Shown: positions 17,142 through 25,742, counted from the first letter of the stretch. The stretch: 64,000 bases of DNA from Acidobacteriota bacterium (GCA_019239425.1 JAFAZX010000049.1:19166-83165), one strand, 5' to 3'. Numbers and translations are program-made. Notes: generated by a model not told the origin, from the letters alone.

Positions 17142-18062
17142 ATGGTTGCCAGGAGCACACTCCTCTTTCTCTCGCGGCGCGAGGGCCTCAAGGACTTCGC
17201 CACCCGCTTCAAACCCTTCCGCCGGATGACCGAGCGCTTCGTCGCCGGCGACGACATCGACGCGGCAGTCCGTGCCATCCGCGAGCTGAACGCGCGCGGC
17301 TGCACGGCCACCTTCGACCACCTCAACGAGGGCGTGACGAGCGCCGCCGAGACCGAGGGCGAGGTGCGCGAGTACAAGCGCGTGCTCGCCGCCATCGACG
17401 AGGCCGGCATCAGGTCGAACGTCTCGATCAAGCTCACGCAGTTCGGCCTCGCCTTCGACCCTGAGCTGGCCTACCGCAACGCGCGCGCCATCGTCGAGGA
17501 GGCCGCGCGCCGCGGCAACTTCGTCCGCGTGGACATGGAGGACTCGCAGGTCACGCAGGTCACGCTCGACATCTTCCGCCGCCTGCGCGCGGAGTTCGAC
17601 CTGAACACCGTCGGCATCGTCCTGCAGTCGTACCTGCGCCGCACCGAACAGGACGTGCGCGACACGGTCTCTATCCCAGCGCGCGTGCGGCTCTGCAAGG
17701 GCGCGTACAACGAGCCGCCCGAGGTCGCCTATCCCGACAAGAAGGACGTGGACGAGAACTACGTCCGCTGCATGAAGCTGCTGCTCGAGAGCGGCGTCTA
17801 CCACGGCATCGCCACGCACGACGAGAACATGATCCGCGCGACGAAGGAGTTCGCCGCGCGCGAAGGCATCGGGAAGGAGAAGTTTGAGTTCCAGATGCTC
17901 TACGGCGTGCGGCGCGATTTGCAGGAGGGCCTGGCGCGCGAGGGCTACAACGTGCGCGTCTACGTGCCGTACGGGAAGACCTGGTACCCCTACTTCATGC
18001 GCCGGCTCGCGGAGCGCCCCGCCAACGTCTGGTTCGTGATGAAGAACTTCCTCAAAGGCTGA
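17142..18062 (+). CDS. Proline dehydrogenase (monofunctional)
   Basis: This enzyme oxidises proline to pyrroline-5-carboxylate with FAD and passes electrons to the membrane quinone pool. The 306 residues match the single-domain PRODH barrel: LNARGCTATFDHLNEGVTS, SIKLTQFGL, VRVDMEDSQVT, VRLCKGAYNEPPEVAY and the C-terminal YFMRRLAERPANVWF, which contains the two Arg residues used for substrate binding. I chose the ATG at 17142; the longer in-frame extension upstream is not conserved in character. No P5C dehydrogenase gene is adjacent. Confidence 0.9.
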   Translation: MVARSTLLFLSRREGLKDFATRFKPFRRMTERFVAGDDIDAAVRAIRELNARGCTATFDHLNEGVTSAAETEGEVREYKRVLAAIDEAGIRSNVSIKLTQFGLAFDPELAYRNARAIVEEAARRGNFVRVDMEDSQVTQVTLDIFRRLRAEFDLNTVGIVLQSYLRRTEQDVRDTVSIPARVRLCKGAYNEPPEVAYPDKKDVDENYVRCMKLLLESGVYHGIATHDENMIRATKEFAAREGIGKEKFEFQMLYGVRRDLQEGLAREGYNVRVYVPYGKTWYPYFMRRLAERPANVWFVMKNFLKG

Positions 18063-18074
18063 GGCCGCCCTTAT

Positions 18075-18581
18075 ATGAACGAGAGCTGGACGTGGGTTCT
18101 GTGGACGGTGCTCGGCGTGGTGCTCGTCATCGCCGAGGTCTTCACGCCGGGCTTCGTGCTGCTCTGGTTCGGCGTGGGCGCGCTGGCCGCGGCGCTCGCG
18201 GCCTTCCTCGGCGCGGGACTGGCCGCGCAGTTCATCCTGTTCATCACCATCTCGGCCGCCTTGACCGCGCTCTCGCGCACCATCTTCGTCAACTACTTCA
18301 CGCGGCCCGACGAACCCGAAGGCTTGCGCACGGGCGCGGCCGCGCTGCCGGGCCAGGTCGGCACGGTCGTCTCTTCGAGCCAGGGCGCCCTGAACGAGGG
18401 CGCGGTCAAGGTCTTCGGCTCCGTCTGGACGGCCTACCCGGCCGAGGGCGAGCCGCCGCTCGAAGCCGGCGACCGCGTCGTCGTCGAGCGCCTGCAAGGC
18501 GCTTCCATCTACGTCCGCCGCGCCGGGGCCGTCCCCGACTGGCGCGCGCGCGAGCTGCCCGAGGGCGAGACGCGCCGGTAA
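18075..18581 (+). CDS. NfeD-family membrane protein (short form)
   Basis: This 168-residue protein has two or three N-terminal transmembrane helices (WVLWTVLGVVLVIAEVFTPG, VGALAAALAAFLGAG) followed by a soluble OB-like domain. That domain contains GQVGTVVSSSQGALNEG and GDRVVVERLQGASIYVRR, the usual NfeD C-terminal pattern. NfeD proteins normally pair with an SPFH/stomatin-like scaffold protein, but none is encoded next to it here. The start lies 12 bp after the proline dehydrogenase stop, so they may share a transcript. Confidence 0.85.
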   Translation: MNESWTWVLWTVLGVVLVIAEVFTPGFVLLWFGVGALAAALAAFLGAGLAAQFILFITISAALTALSRTIFVNYFTRPDEPEGLRTGAAALPGQVGTVVSSSQGALNEGAVKVFGSVWTAYPAEGEPPLEAGDRVVVERLQGASIYVRRAGAVPDWRARELPEGETRR

Positions 18582-18616
18582 GCAGAGAGAGAGTCGAACT
18601 GCATCTGCGAGGTGGG

Positions 18617-19381
18617 ATGATGAAGGTCAGCGGGCCGGCCCTCGTACTGCTCCTCTTCGCGTGCGCACTCGCGAACACTGCGGCCGCACAGGGCGGGAGG
18701 CCGAAAGGGTGCGCGGTGCGCGGGCGGGCCGTGGACGACAGGGGCGCCCCCGTGCCGAAGGCGGCCGTGCTGGTGGACGGCGGCCAGCCCGCGGGCTGGG
18801 AAGACCTCATCATCGTCGACAACGCGGACGAGCAGGGCTACTTCAGCTACCAGCTGGAGCGCTGCCCTTTCCCGGCCGAGTCCATGACCCTCTACGTCAC
18901 CTCGCCTGTTTCGTTCGACCACTACGCGCCGTTCACGGCCCCCTTCCTGCGCAGCGGGCGCGCGGGAAGGGCATACGCGGGGCAGGCGGTGCGGGGCAAG
19001 CGGAAGGGCGACCTCGAACTCGGGGAGGTGCGCGTACAGGCGTTCTTCACGGCCGTGACTTTGAAGTTCGTCGGGCGCGACGGGCGGCCGCTGCTGACCG
19101 CCGACGACTGGGCCGGGCTCTACGTTAGGCTGAAGACGGCGGGCGGATTGAACGTCTCGGAGACAACCCTTTCGGCGTCTCATATCGAAAAGGCCGTGCG
19201 GTCAGATGAGTCTTCGCTCGTGATGGAACTGCCCGAGGGCTCCTGGCAGGTGGAGCTTTTAATCTACCGGAAAGGCAAGCACCGTCTGAAGGCCGACCGG
19301 CTGGTTGAGGTGCCGAGAGGGAGCGTGCCTTTCACCCTCACACTACAAATGGACAGGCAGAACAACCCGAAGGGGCGTTGA
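18617..19381 (+). CDS. Secreted protein with a carboxypeptidase-regulatory-like (Ig-fold) domain
   Basis: This 254-residue protein starts at ATG 18617 (or the next codon, ATG 18620) just behind GAGGTGGG. The signal peptide (MMKVSGPALVLLLFACALANTAAAQ) precedes a segment CAVRGRAVDDRGAPVPKAAVLVDGG, the typical opening of carboxypeptidase-regulatory-like beta-sandwich domains. A second beta-rich half follows (FVGRDGRPLLTADDWAGLYV). Acidobacteria encode many such proteins, and no enzymatic motif is seen. The gene is convergent with the transglutaminase-like gene with only 3 bp between stops and no palindrome between them. Confidence 0.75.
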   Translation: MMKVSGPALVLLLFACALANTAAAQGGRPKGCAVRGRAVDDRGAPVPKAAVLVDGGQPAGWEDLIIVDNADEQGYFSYQLERCPFPAESMTLYVTSPVSFDHYAPFTAPFLRSGRAGRAYAGQAVRGKRKGDLELGEVRVQAFFTAVTLKFVGRDGRPLLTADDWAGLYVRLKTAGGLNVSETTLSASHIEKAVRSDESSLVMELPEGSWQVELLIYRKGKHRLKADRLVEVPRGSVPFTLTLQMDRQNNPKGR

Positions 19382-19384
19382 GGC

Positions 19385-20113
19385 TCAGGCCGCGTCACCC
19401 TTGAGCGGGGCGGACACGCCGAAGACCTTGCCGGCGGCCCGCGGACTCCTGCGTCGGAGTACGCGCGCGGCGTAGGCGGCGAGCGCGAGCAGCGAAGCGG
19501 AGGCGAGGAAGCAGAGGCCGGCGAGGAGCGCGTGCGGGTTCTCGAAGAGGTACGCGAGCGGGCCGAGGCTGACGAAGTTGGGCGGCAGACGGCGCAACGC
19601 GCGCGTGCGACGCCAGGTCGAGTAGGTCTCAAACTCTTTGTGTGTGGAGAAGGCCGCGAGCGGTTCGAGGTCGGGGAAGTAGGTCGGGTCTGTGGCGGAA
19701 TCGACGATGAGCCGGGAGCCGTCGCTGCGTCCGACGACGCTGACGACGTGCGACTTCTCGCCTTCGAGGTAGAGGCGCTGCGCGTCGATGCCGGCGGCCA
19801 GGGCCATGTTGACGAAGACGCGCGAGGCCTCGCCGCAGCGCCCCTTGCCCGTCCGGAGGGTGTCGGCCGCCGTGTCGCGCAGGAACGGGCGCGAGAGCCT
19901 CCAAAACTCCACGTTGCGAACGTGCGCGCGGACGTAGTCGCGCAGCGCAATCACCTTCGAGTCGAAATCGTCCGGGACGCCGGCGAGGACTTCGCGCGTG
20001 ACGGCGCGAACGTACTCGTCCTGCCGCCGCTGCTCGCGCATCTGAAGCGCGCCCGCGGCCAGCAGCGCGAGCGCGAGGCCGGCGAGGGCGGACGCCGACA
20101 GCCGCCGCGTCAT
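19385..20113 (-). CDS. Membrane-anchored transglutaminase-like protein
   Basis: This 242-residue protein has an N-terminal anchor and a second hydrophobic helix near the C-terminus (ALLAGLCFLASASLLALAAYA). The middle carries a transglutaminase/papain-like triad pattern: GKGRCGEASRVFVNMALAAG (Cys), EKSHVVSVV (His) and LIVDSATDP (Asp). Members of this fold act as proteases or amidases or are inactive; the substrate is unknown. Its start overlaps the stop of the PP2C gene as ATGA, so the two are translationally coupled. Confidence 0.72.
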   Translation of the reverse strand: MTRRLSASALAGLALALLAAGALQMREQRRQDEYVRAVTREVLAGVPDDFDSKVIALRDYVRAHVRNVEFWRLSRPFLRDTAADTLRTGKGRCGEASRVFVNMALAAGIDAQRLYLEGEKSHVVSVVGRSDGSRLIVDSATDPTYFPDLEPLAAFSTHKEFETYSTWRRTRALRRLPPNFVSLGPLAYLFENPHALLAGLCFLASASLLALAAYAARVLRRRSPRAAGKVFGVSAPLKGDAA

Positions 20114-21030
20114 AGACGCTCCGTCGTGTCGTCGTCGTGGCCGATGGTGTCGTCGGGTTCCTGCGCGGGCAGCTCGACGGTGATGCGTTCGGAGTCGGGC
20201 GGGGGCAGGTCATCGCCCGTGAGGCGCGCGAGGACGACGGTGATGTTGTCTTCGCCGCCGCGCTCGTTCGCCTCGTCAATCAGAGCCTCGCAGGCCCTCT
20301 TCAAATCCCCGCCGGACTCCAGCACGATGCGGAGCATGTCCTCGCCGCGGAGCTTGCCCGAGAGGCCGTCGCTGCACAGGAGGAGGAGGTCGCCGCGGCA
20401 GACCTTGACGCGCCCCGTCACCGGCTGAAGCTCCGGCTGCGCGCCGAGCGCCTGGAGGATGACGTTGCGGAACATGTGCGTCTCGGCCTCCTGCTCGCTG
20501 ATCTGGCCCACGTCCACGAGCTGCTGGACGAGCGACTGGTCTTTGGTGGCGAGCTTGATGGATCGGCCGCGGATGATGTAGCCGCGGCTGTCGCCGACCT
20601 GGAGGAGGCCGACGCCGTCCTCGTCGACGGCGGCGGCGGTGAGCGTGGCGCCCATGCCGGAGCAGTGCGGGTCTTCCTGGCTGCGGCGGTGGATGGCGAA
20701 GTTGGCGTAGTCGGTCGCGTTCCGCAGGCTCTCGACGAGCGGCGCGTCCTCTTCGTCCTCGCCCTCGTCTTCGTCGAGGAGCATCTCGCGGACGGTCTCG
20801 ACGGCCATGCGGCTCGCCACGTCGCCGGCGAGCGCGCCGCCCATCCCGTCGGAGACGACGAGGACGACGCCCTTCGGCCCGACCTCGAAGCCCCCCAACT
20901 GCTCGGGGATGTCCTCGCCGTCAGAACCCGTCCACGCGCCCTGACCCGTCAGGTCGAGCACGAGGAAGTTGTCCTCGTTGCCCGCGCGGACACGGCCCAC
21001 GTTGGTCTTGGCGTAGAGCTCTACGAACAT
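20110..21030 (-). CDS. PP2C-family protein phosphatase
   Basis: This 306-residue PPM/PP2C phosphatase has the metal-binding motifs in order: AGNEDNFLVL, VVSDGMGG, GDSRGYIIR, LLLCSDGLSGKL and GGEDNITVVLARL. It should dephosphorylate Ser/Thr residues in the cytoplasm and oppose Hanks-type kinases such as the one at 29746-31995. An acidic insertion (DEDEGEDEEDAPL) lies near residue 100. The region just ahead of the start is the arm of a palindrome and holds no Shine-Dalgarno, so expression may be affected by the hairpin. It is coupled to the transglutaminase-like gene downstream. Confidence 0.9.
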   Translation of the reverse strand: MFVELYAKTNVGRVRAGNEDNFLVLDLTGQGAWTGSDGEDIPEQLGGFEVGPKGVVLVVSDGMGGALAGDVASRMAVETVREMLLDEDEGEDEEDAPLVESLRNATDYANFAIHRRSQEDPHCSGMGATLTAAAVDEDGVGLLQVGDSRGYIIRGRSIKLATKDQSLVQQLVDVGQISEQEAETHMFRNVILQALGAQPELQPVTGRVKVCRGDLLLLCSDGLSGKLRGEDMLRIVLESGGDLKRACEALIDEANERGGEDNITVVLARLTGDDLPPPDSERITVELPAQEPDDTIGHDDDTTERL

Positions 21031-21033
21031 ATG

Positions 21034-21122
21034 ATGGTGAAGAGTAAATGGTGAAGAGTAAATGGTGAAGAGAAGGGACGCCTGCGCCTTACCATTTACT
21101 ATTCACTATTGACCATTTACTA
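21034..21122. repeat. Heptamer-arm palindrome (AATGGTG/AAGAGTA type)
   Basis: The left arm 21034-21075 alternates ATGGTGAAG and AGTAAATGG words. The right arm 21088-21122 is the reverse complement with TTTACTA and TTCACTA words. It lies between the stop of the cystathionine gamma-synthase-like gene (TAG inside the right arm) and the start of the PP2C gene on the same strand. It is related in wording to the palindrome between hemA and hemC. Confidence 0.85.
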
Positions 21123-22262
21123 AATTTTGCTGAGCGCCTGATCAAGATCAGCGATGATGTCTTCGGTCTCTTCGAGGCCGACCGAGATGCGGACGAGCCC
21201 GCCGGTGATGCCGAGGCGCGCGCGCGTTTCCGGGAGCACCGAGGCGTGCGTCATCGTCGCCGGGTGCGAAATCAGCGTCTCGACGCCCCCGAGGCTTTCG
21301 GCCAGCGTGCAGAGGCGGACGGATTCTAACACAGTGCGCGCGTTTTCCAGCGAGCCGACGTCGAAGGCCACCATCCCGCCGAAACCCTTCTGCTGCCGCT
21401 TCGCCAGCTCGTGCTGCGTGTGCGAAAGCGAGCCGGGGTAGTAGAGCTTCTGCACTTTCGGGTGCTCTTCCAGGAAAGCGGCCACCGCCCTGCCGGTCGC
21501 GTCGTGCTGCTCCATCCGCACGGCCAGAGTCTTCGTCCCGCGCAGCACGAGCCACGAGTCGAACGGCGAGAGGATCGCGCCGACCGCGTTCTGGATGAAG
21601 GCCAGCTTCTCGGCGTCCTGCTCGTCGTCCAAGACCACGACGCCGCCCACGCTGTCCGAGTGGCCGTTGAGGTACTTCGTCGTCGAGTGGACGACGATGT
21701 CCACGCCGAACTCCATCGGCCTTTGCAGGTACGGCGACATGAAGGTGTTGTCGCACACGACGCGCGCGCCCGCCGCGTGCGCGATGTCGGAGACGGCCTT
21801 CAGGTCTGTGATCATCATGACGGGGTTCGTCGGCGTCTCGACGAAGACCATCCGCGTGTTCGGCTTCAGGGCCGCCTCGACGTTGAGCGGGTCGGTCGTG
21901 TCCACGTACGAGAACTCGATGCCGTAGTCGGCGAGCACGCGGCTGAAGAGGCGGAACGTCCCGCCGTACGTGTTGTCCGAGACGACGACGTGCTCGCCGG
22001 CCTTGATCAACCTCAGCGTCGAATCAATCGCCGCCATCCCCGAGGCGAAGGCGTAGCCGAAGCGCGCGCCTTCGAGCGCCGCGATGTTCCGCTCGACCGC
22101 CAGCCGCGTCGGGTTCTGCGTCCGCGCGTACTCGTACCCGCCGCGCGGCTTCCCCAGGCCCTCCTGCTGGTAGGTCGAGGTCTGATAGATCGGCACCGTC
22201 ACCGCCCCCGTCGTCGGGTCGGGCTCGTTGCCGGCGTGGATGGCTGTCGTGGAGAATCCCAT
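21120..22262 (-). CDS. Cystathionine gamma-synthase / gamma-lyase (PLP enzyme)
   Basis: This 380-residue enzyme is of the Cys/Met-metabolism PLP family. The order of motifs is MGFSTTAIHAG, TYQQEGLGKPRGGYEYART, FASGMAAIDS, VVCDNTFMSPYLQRP and HSTTKYLNGHSD, with the PLP lysine at 196. Sequence alone does not cleanly separate the synthase (methionine synthesis) from the lyase (cysteine synthesis from cystathionine). It is encoded downstream of a cysteine synthase/cystathionine beta-synthase-like gene on the same strand, an arrangement seen for reverse transsulfuration gene pairs. Confidence 0.88.
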   Translation of the reverse strand: MGFSTTAIHAGNEPDPTTGAVTVPIYQTSTYQQEGLGKPRGGYEYARTQNPTRLAVERNIAALEGARFGYAFASGMAAIDSTLRLIKAGEHVVVSDNTYGGTFRLFSRVLADYGIEFSYVDTTDPLNVEAALKPNTRMVFVETPTNPVMMITDLKAVSDIAHAAGARVVCDNTFMSPYLQRPMEFGVDIVVHSTTKYLNGHSDSVGGVVVLDDEQDAEKLAFIQNAVGAILSPFDSWLVLRGTKTLAVRMEQHDATGRAVAAFLEEHPKVQKLYYPGSLSHTQHELAKRQQKGFGGMVAFDVGSLENARTVLESVRLCTLAESLGGVETLISHPATMTHASVLPETRARLGITGGLVRISVGLEETEDIIADLDQALSKI

Positions 22263-22280
22263 GATGACCTGTTCATCTGT

Positions 22281-22332
22281 TCATCGGGTCATTGATTCAT
22301 TGAACATTAACAATGAATCGATGAGCCGATGA
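22281..22332. repeat. Palindrome with TTCATC/TTCATTG words
   Basis: Positions 22281-22302 (TCATCGGGTCATTGATTC...) pair with 22311-22332 with about two mismatches and an 8-nt AT-rich loop. Further TTCATCTG words extend the left side to about 22270, giving a period of eight, the exception among these elements. It lies between the two PLP-enzyme genes, and the stop codon of the upstream gene (TGA at 22334-22336, reverse strand) adjoins it. Confidence 0.8.
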
Positions 22333-22333
22333 A

Positions 22334-23299
22334 TCAATCGAAAATGCCTTGGCTCATGTAGCGCTCGGCGCCGTCGGGGAAGAGCGTGACGACGCGCTTA
22401 CCCGCGCCCAGACGTTCGGCGACCTTTCTCGCCGCCGCGGCGGCCGCGCCGGTCGAGCCGCCGCCCAGGACGCCCTCGGTGCGCGCCAGTTCGCGGACGG
22501 TCGCGAACGCCTCCAGGTCTGAAATGGCGATGACCTCGTCGGCCGCGTCGCGGTCGAGGTTCGGCGGGATGAACTCGCGCTGGCCGATGCCTTCGAGCCT
22601 GTACGGGCCGGGTTCGCCCCCGCCGAGGATCGAGCCTTCGGGCTCGACGAGGACGCAGTAGACCTCCGGGTTGAACTGCTTGACGGCGTGCGTGATGCCC
22701 GTGAACGTCCCGGCCGAGCCGCAGCCCAAGACCAGCGCGTCGACCTTACCTTCGGCCTGCTCGATGATCTCGCGCGCGGTCGTCTCCTGGTGGAAGCGCG
22801 GGTTGGCCGGGTTCTCGAACTGCTGCGGGATGAAGCTGCCGGGCGTCTGCTCGGCCAGCTCGCGCGCGCGGCGCACCGCCCCCTCCATCCCCTCCTCGGC
22901 CGGGACGTACTCGACGCGCCCGCCGAGCGCCTCCATGATCTTCATCTTCTCGCGCGAGTAGCCCTCGGGGACGCAGAGCACCACGCGATAGCCGCGCGCC
23001 GCGCCGACGAGGGCGAGCCCGATGCCGGTGTTGCCGGCGGTCGGCTCGATGATGGTGGAACCCTTTTCGAGGACTCCGCGCCGCTCGGCGTCGAGGATCA
23101 TCCCGAGCGCCGCGCGGTCTTTCACAGACCCGCCCGGGTTCATGTATTCGAGCTTGGCGTAGACTTCGGCCGCGGGCGGCGGCGCGAACCGCGCGAGCCT
23201 CAGCAGGGGCGTGCCGCCCACGAGGTCGAGGATGCTCTCCACGGCCCTCAGCGGCGCCCTGCCCCTGCCTTCATTCATGCTTTGTGACGGACTAGCCAT
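22334..23299 (-). CDS. Cysteine synthase / cystathionine beta-synthase-like PLP enzyme
   Basis: This protein of about 321 residues has the family motifs VGGTPLLRL, YMNPGGSVKDRAALGM (PLP lysine 60), EPTAGNTGIGLAL and LGCGSAGTFTGI. It lacks the C-terminal CBS regulatory domains. The TAGNTGIG wording and its pairing with a cystathionine lyase/synthase-like gene favour a cystathionine beta-synthase role, but O-acetylserine sulfhydrylase activity is equally possible. I chose ATG 23299; ATG 23278 is an alternative, and neither has a clear Shine-Dalgarno. The last residue codons and stop adjoin a palindrome. Confidence 0.85.
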   Translation of the reverse strand: MASPSQSMNEGRGRAPLRAVESILDLVGGTPLLRLARFAPPPAAEVYAKLEYMNPGGSVKDRAALGMILDAERRGVLEKGSTIIEPTAGNTGIGLALVGAARGYRVVLCVPEGYSREKMKIMEALGGRVEYVPAEEGMEGAVRRARELAEQTPGSFIPQQFENPANPRFHQETTAREIIEQAEGKVDALVLGCGSAGTFTGITHAVKQFNPEVYCVLVEPEGSILGGGEPGPYRLEGIGQREFIPPNLDRDAADEVIAISDLEAFATVRELARTEGVLGGGSTGAAAAAARKVAERLGAGKRVVTLFPDGAERYMSQGIFD

Positions 23300-23388
23300 G
23301 TAAGTGGAACTGCCCCGATGGTAGCTTAGGGAGTGACGGGTGACAAGCGGCAAGAGAAGAGAACGACCGACCTCGACACACAAATCTG

Positions 23389-23418
23389 TTGACTTCATTT
23401 CTGCGCCGTTTCTACACT
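23389..23418 (+). promoter_or_regulatory. Candidate sigma-70-type promoter
   Basis: TTGACT (23389-23394) and TACACT (23413-23418) are separated by 18 bp, close to consensus for a housekeeping promoter. It faces the small secreted-protein gene at 23641 and would give a leader of about 215 nt. Confidence 0.5.
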
Positions 23419-23640
23419 CCGCCCGCTCACGTTCTGGTCAGTCAGGGACTCAAACCTCCTGACTTCGCCGAAACGCCCCACTCAATTCTGAAGACTATTT
23501 GAAGTAGTGCGCACCGGCTCGCGGCGCCGCGCGTTGACTTACACCCAGCCTCCCCCTGTCGGGGTGCCGTTGTCTGGGGCGCGGTGGCTACGGCCCAACC
23601 TCAATGCTGTTTCCCTAACCCTCTGAAGGAGAAGCTCAAC
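23419..23640 (+). other. Long leader region with small hairpins, no gene seen
   Basis: This stretch holds no convincing reading frame. It contains a GTCAGG...CCTGAC inverted repeat near 23440-23463 and a compact CCCC-CTGTC-GGGG hairpin (23552-23564) enclosed by CCCAG and CTGGG. The Shine-Dalgarno (GAAGGAGA) of the next gene ends the region. It may be a structured 5' untranslated region. Confidence 0.35.
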
Positions 23641-23910
23641 ATGAAAGTTTCACTCAAAAAGCTCGCAAAGACAGTGTTCCTCAGCGGCGTGATGGCGGTG
23701 GGTATTTTAGGCAACACCGTGTACACTCACGCTTCCGTCGATTACCTGTTCACGGACGAGTGTGGTAACACCTATTGGTATTCGACCGGTAGCTCGGGGC
23801 CGGACACAGTCTGGCGTTGTCCGGCCGGCGGGGGCGCCTGCACAGGGTATGACCCTGGCATCGTCATCAACGGGCGCGAACAGGGCTGTAGCGTCGGGCC
23901 AATAGCGTAA
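23641..23910 (+). CDS. Small secreted cysteine-containing protein, function unknown
   Basis: This 89-residue protein has a clean signal peptide (MKVSLKKLAKTVFLSGVMAVGIL... cut near THASV). The mature part of about 60 residues has four cysteines (DECGNTYW, VWRCPAGG, GACTGYD, EQGCSVG), probably two disulfides, and is rich in Gly, Tyr and Trp. The AAGGAGA Shine-Dalgarno and a good upstream promoter suggest strong expression. G+C is lower than around it. I do not recognise the family. Possible roles include an envelope or secreted peptide, but nothing in the sequence decides. Confidence 0.7.
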   Translation: MKVSLKKLAKTVFLSGVMAVGILGNTVYTHASVDYLFTDECGNTYWYSTGSSGPDTVWRCPAGGGACTGYDPGIVINGREQGCSVGPIA

Positions 23911-24023
23911 CAATTGTCACCACAGTGACTGCGCAAGGGGCGGCGAGTCAAAAGGCCGACCGCCCCTTGCGACATAGCATGACGGGTCGGATGCTTATTC
24001 GGATGCTTATAAGGTGGTGGAAT

Positions 24024-25742
24024 GTGACTCTCACGCTGTTCACGATGCGGCGACTTCAACCGCTGTTGGCGCTGGCGCTCCTCACGGCCAACCTCTGTTA
24101 CGCCCAAACGGCCGCCCCGAGAGACAGGGAGAAAGGGGAAGAGAGGGCGTTGGAGCGCAACGCCTTGTTCTTTGAGTTGAAGGCGCTGGATGCTGAGGCG
24201 TCAGAGCTGAGAAAGCCGCTCGCGCGCTCACGCGTGAAGGTCGAGATTGCAGACACCGCGTGGGAACTGGACAGGGAGTGGGCGAAGAAGCTTTTACGAG
24301 AAGCCTACGAGTTGACCTTTCCAGACGACGGGGAGCGCGAGGCGTTGCGCCGGCAGGCGGTCGGCGAAGGGGTGAAGCCGCCCACCGATCTGGACTGGGC
24401 GCGCATACAGATGCGGGATCGCGTGTTCGCCGTCGCGCGCCGTGCGGCCTCCTTCGCCGACGAGCTGAGTCAACTGGGCGCGAAGGAACTCGGGCGGGGT
24501 GAGGAGGAACGGCGAAATTGGAATCTTGCCTCCCAAGCGCTCAGTGCCGGTAACGCGGAAGTCGCCAGCAAATACGTCTCCTTAGCCATCAAGGCCGACC
24601 CCACACGCGGAGCGGCTTTCGTGATAATCCCTAACATAGCCAGGTTCGACCGAGCGACTGCGGACAGGTTGATTATTGAATTCATCGAGCAGTTGAGGGT
24701 CACGCCGCTCTCAATGTCTAACGGGAGCGCCGTGCGGGCGCACAGCGCCCTGCAGAACGTGATGGGTTCGGGCCAGCTTGGTAAGGATGGAAAGCCGGTG
24801 CCGCCGCCGGGGCCGGCCGTTTGGAAGGCTTATGTGAGCTACGTCGTTGAGAGCATGACGGCGTTGGGCCAGAGCGAGCCGAACGGCTTGCAGGTACTAC
24901 GCTCCTTCCTGCTGACGGCGTGGGCGCCTTTGCAGTTGTACGCGCCGGAATTAACCGCACGGTTCGTCGCGTTGGAGCAGTTGAGCAGGAGGGCGGGTGA
25001 GGCGGGCGGTCTGCCAAAGCCCGACAGCAACGAGGCCGAGGCCCGGAAGGCGCGCGCCGAAGACCAACTACAGCAGGCGCTCAAGAGCGGCCGCCCCGAC
25101 GACGAAGTGATCAGCCGCGCTGGGGGCCGGAAAGATTTCGCCGCCGCCCGCAAGCTGATCGACCTGCTCCCCGAAGGGGAGAAGAAGTCCGGGTTTGTCG
25201 AGTGGGTCAACGTCGAGGAGGCTTCCAGCCTGTTGGCCGGGGGCGACCAGGCGGGGGCAGAGAAGCTTGCCCAGGAGTTGAACAAGCCGGAGTCCATCCT
25301 GCGCGTCTACGCTGCTTTGATGGGGAGGTGTGCCCAGCGTAAAGACGCGCAGTGCGTCACCGAACTGGCTAACCGGGCCGCCGGTCGGCTGCGGCGGCTC
25401 GCCGACACGTCCTCGGCGGCCGCGGCGCTGGCGGGGCTGGCCGAAGCGGCCGCGCCGCTCAACGAGGGCTTGGCCTTCGACATGCTCGACGAGGCGGTGG
25501 CGGCGGCCAACTCCAACAGTCTGGCCGAGGCGGAGTTCGGCCGGCTCCCCATCGAGACCGGCGCCTTCAACGCTCTCGCCGCCAGGAACGAGCCGCGCGC
25601 CCGCCAGTCGGCGCAGACTTTGAAGGAGCGCACGGCCAGAATCGCCGCCCTCGCGGCCGTCTACAAACTGAAAGCCAAGGCGCTGGTAAAGCCGGCCGCC
25701 ATAGCCGTGAACCGTGACAGAAGCGTGAACCGTGAACCGTGA
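24024..25742 (+). CDS. Secreted helical-repeat protein, function unknown
   Basis: I chose GTG 24024 because AAGGTGGTGG lies three bases ahead; ATG 24045 is the alternative. Either start gives a signal peptide (MRRLQPLLALALLTANLCYAQ). The mature protein is almost wholly alpha-helical, with TPR-like alternation (NWNLASQALSAGNAEVASKY, AARKLIDLLPEGEKKSG, AGAEKLAQELNKPESILRVY). No catalytic motif is seen. The last codons, encoding NRDRSVNREP, are read from a heptamer palindrome that also supplies the TGA stop, so the original C-terminus was probably different. The early part of the gene has lower G+C than its end. Confidence 0.72.
   Translation: MTLTLFTMRRLQPLLALALLTANLCYAQTAAPRDREKGEERALERNALFFELKALDAEASELRKPLARSRVKVEIADTAWELDREWAKKLLREAYELTFPDDGEREALRRQAVGEGVKPPTDLDWARIQMRDRVFAVARRAASFADELSQLGAKELGRGEEERRNWNLASQALSAGNAEVASKYVSLAIKADPTRGAAFVIIPNIARFDRATADRLIIEFIEQLRVTPLSMSNGSAVRAHSALQNVMGSGQLGKDGKPVPPPGPAVWKAYVSYVVESMTALGQSEPNGLQVLRSFLLTAWAPLQLYAPELTARFVALEQLSRRAGEAGGLPKPDSNEAEARKARAEDQLQQALKSGRPDDEVISRAGGRKDFAAARKLIDLLPEGEKKSGFVEWVNVEEASSLLAGGDQAGAEKLAQELNKPESILRVYAALMGRCAQRKDAQCVTELANRAAGRLRRLADTSSAAAALAGLAEAAAPLNEGLAFDMLDEAVAAANSNSLAEAEFGRLPIETGAFNALAARNEPRARQSAQTLKERTARIAALAAVYKLKAKALVKPAAIAVNRDRSVNREP

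Noticed and set aside
23534..23539. A second TTGACT taken as a -35 box for the small secreted protein
   Set aside because: No acceptable -10 box follows at 16-18 bp (TGTCGG); the site at 23389-23418 is better.
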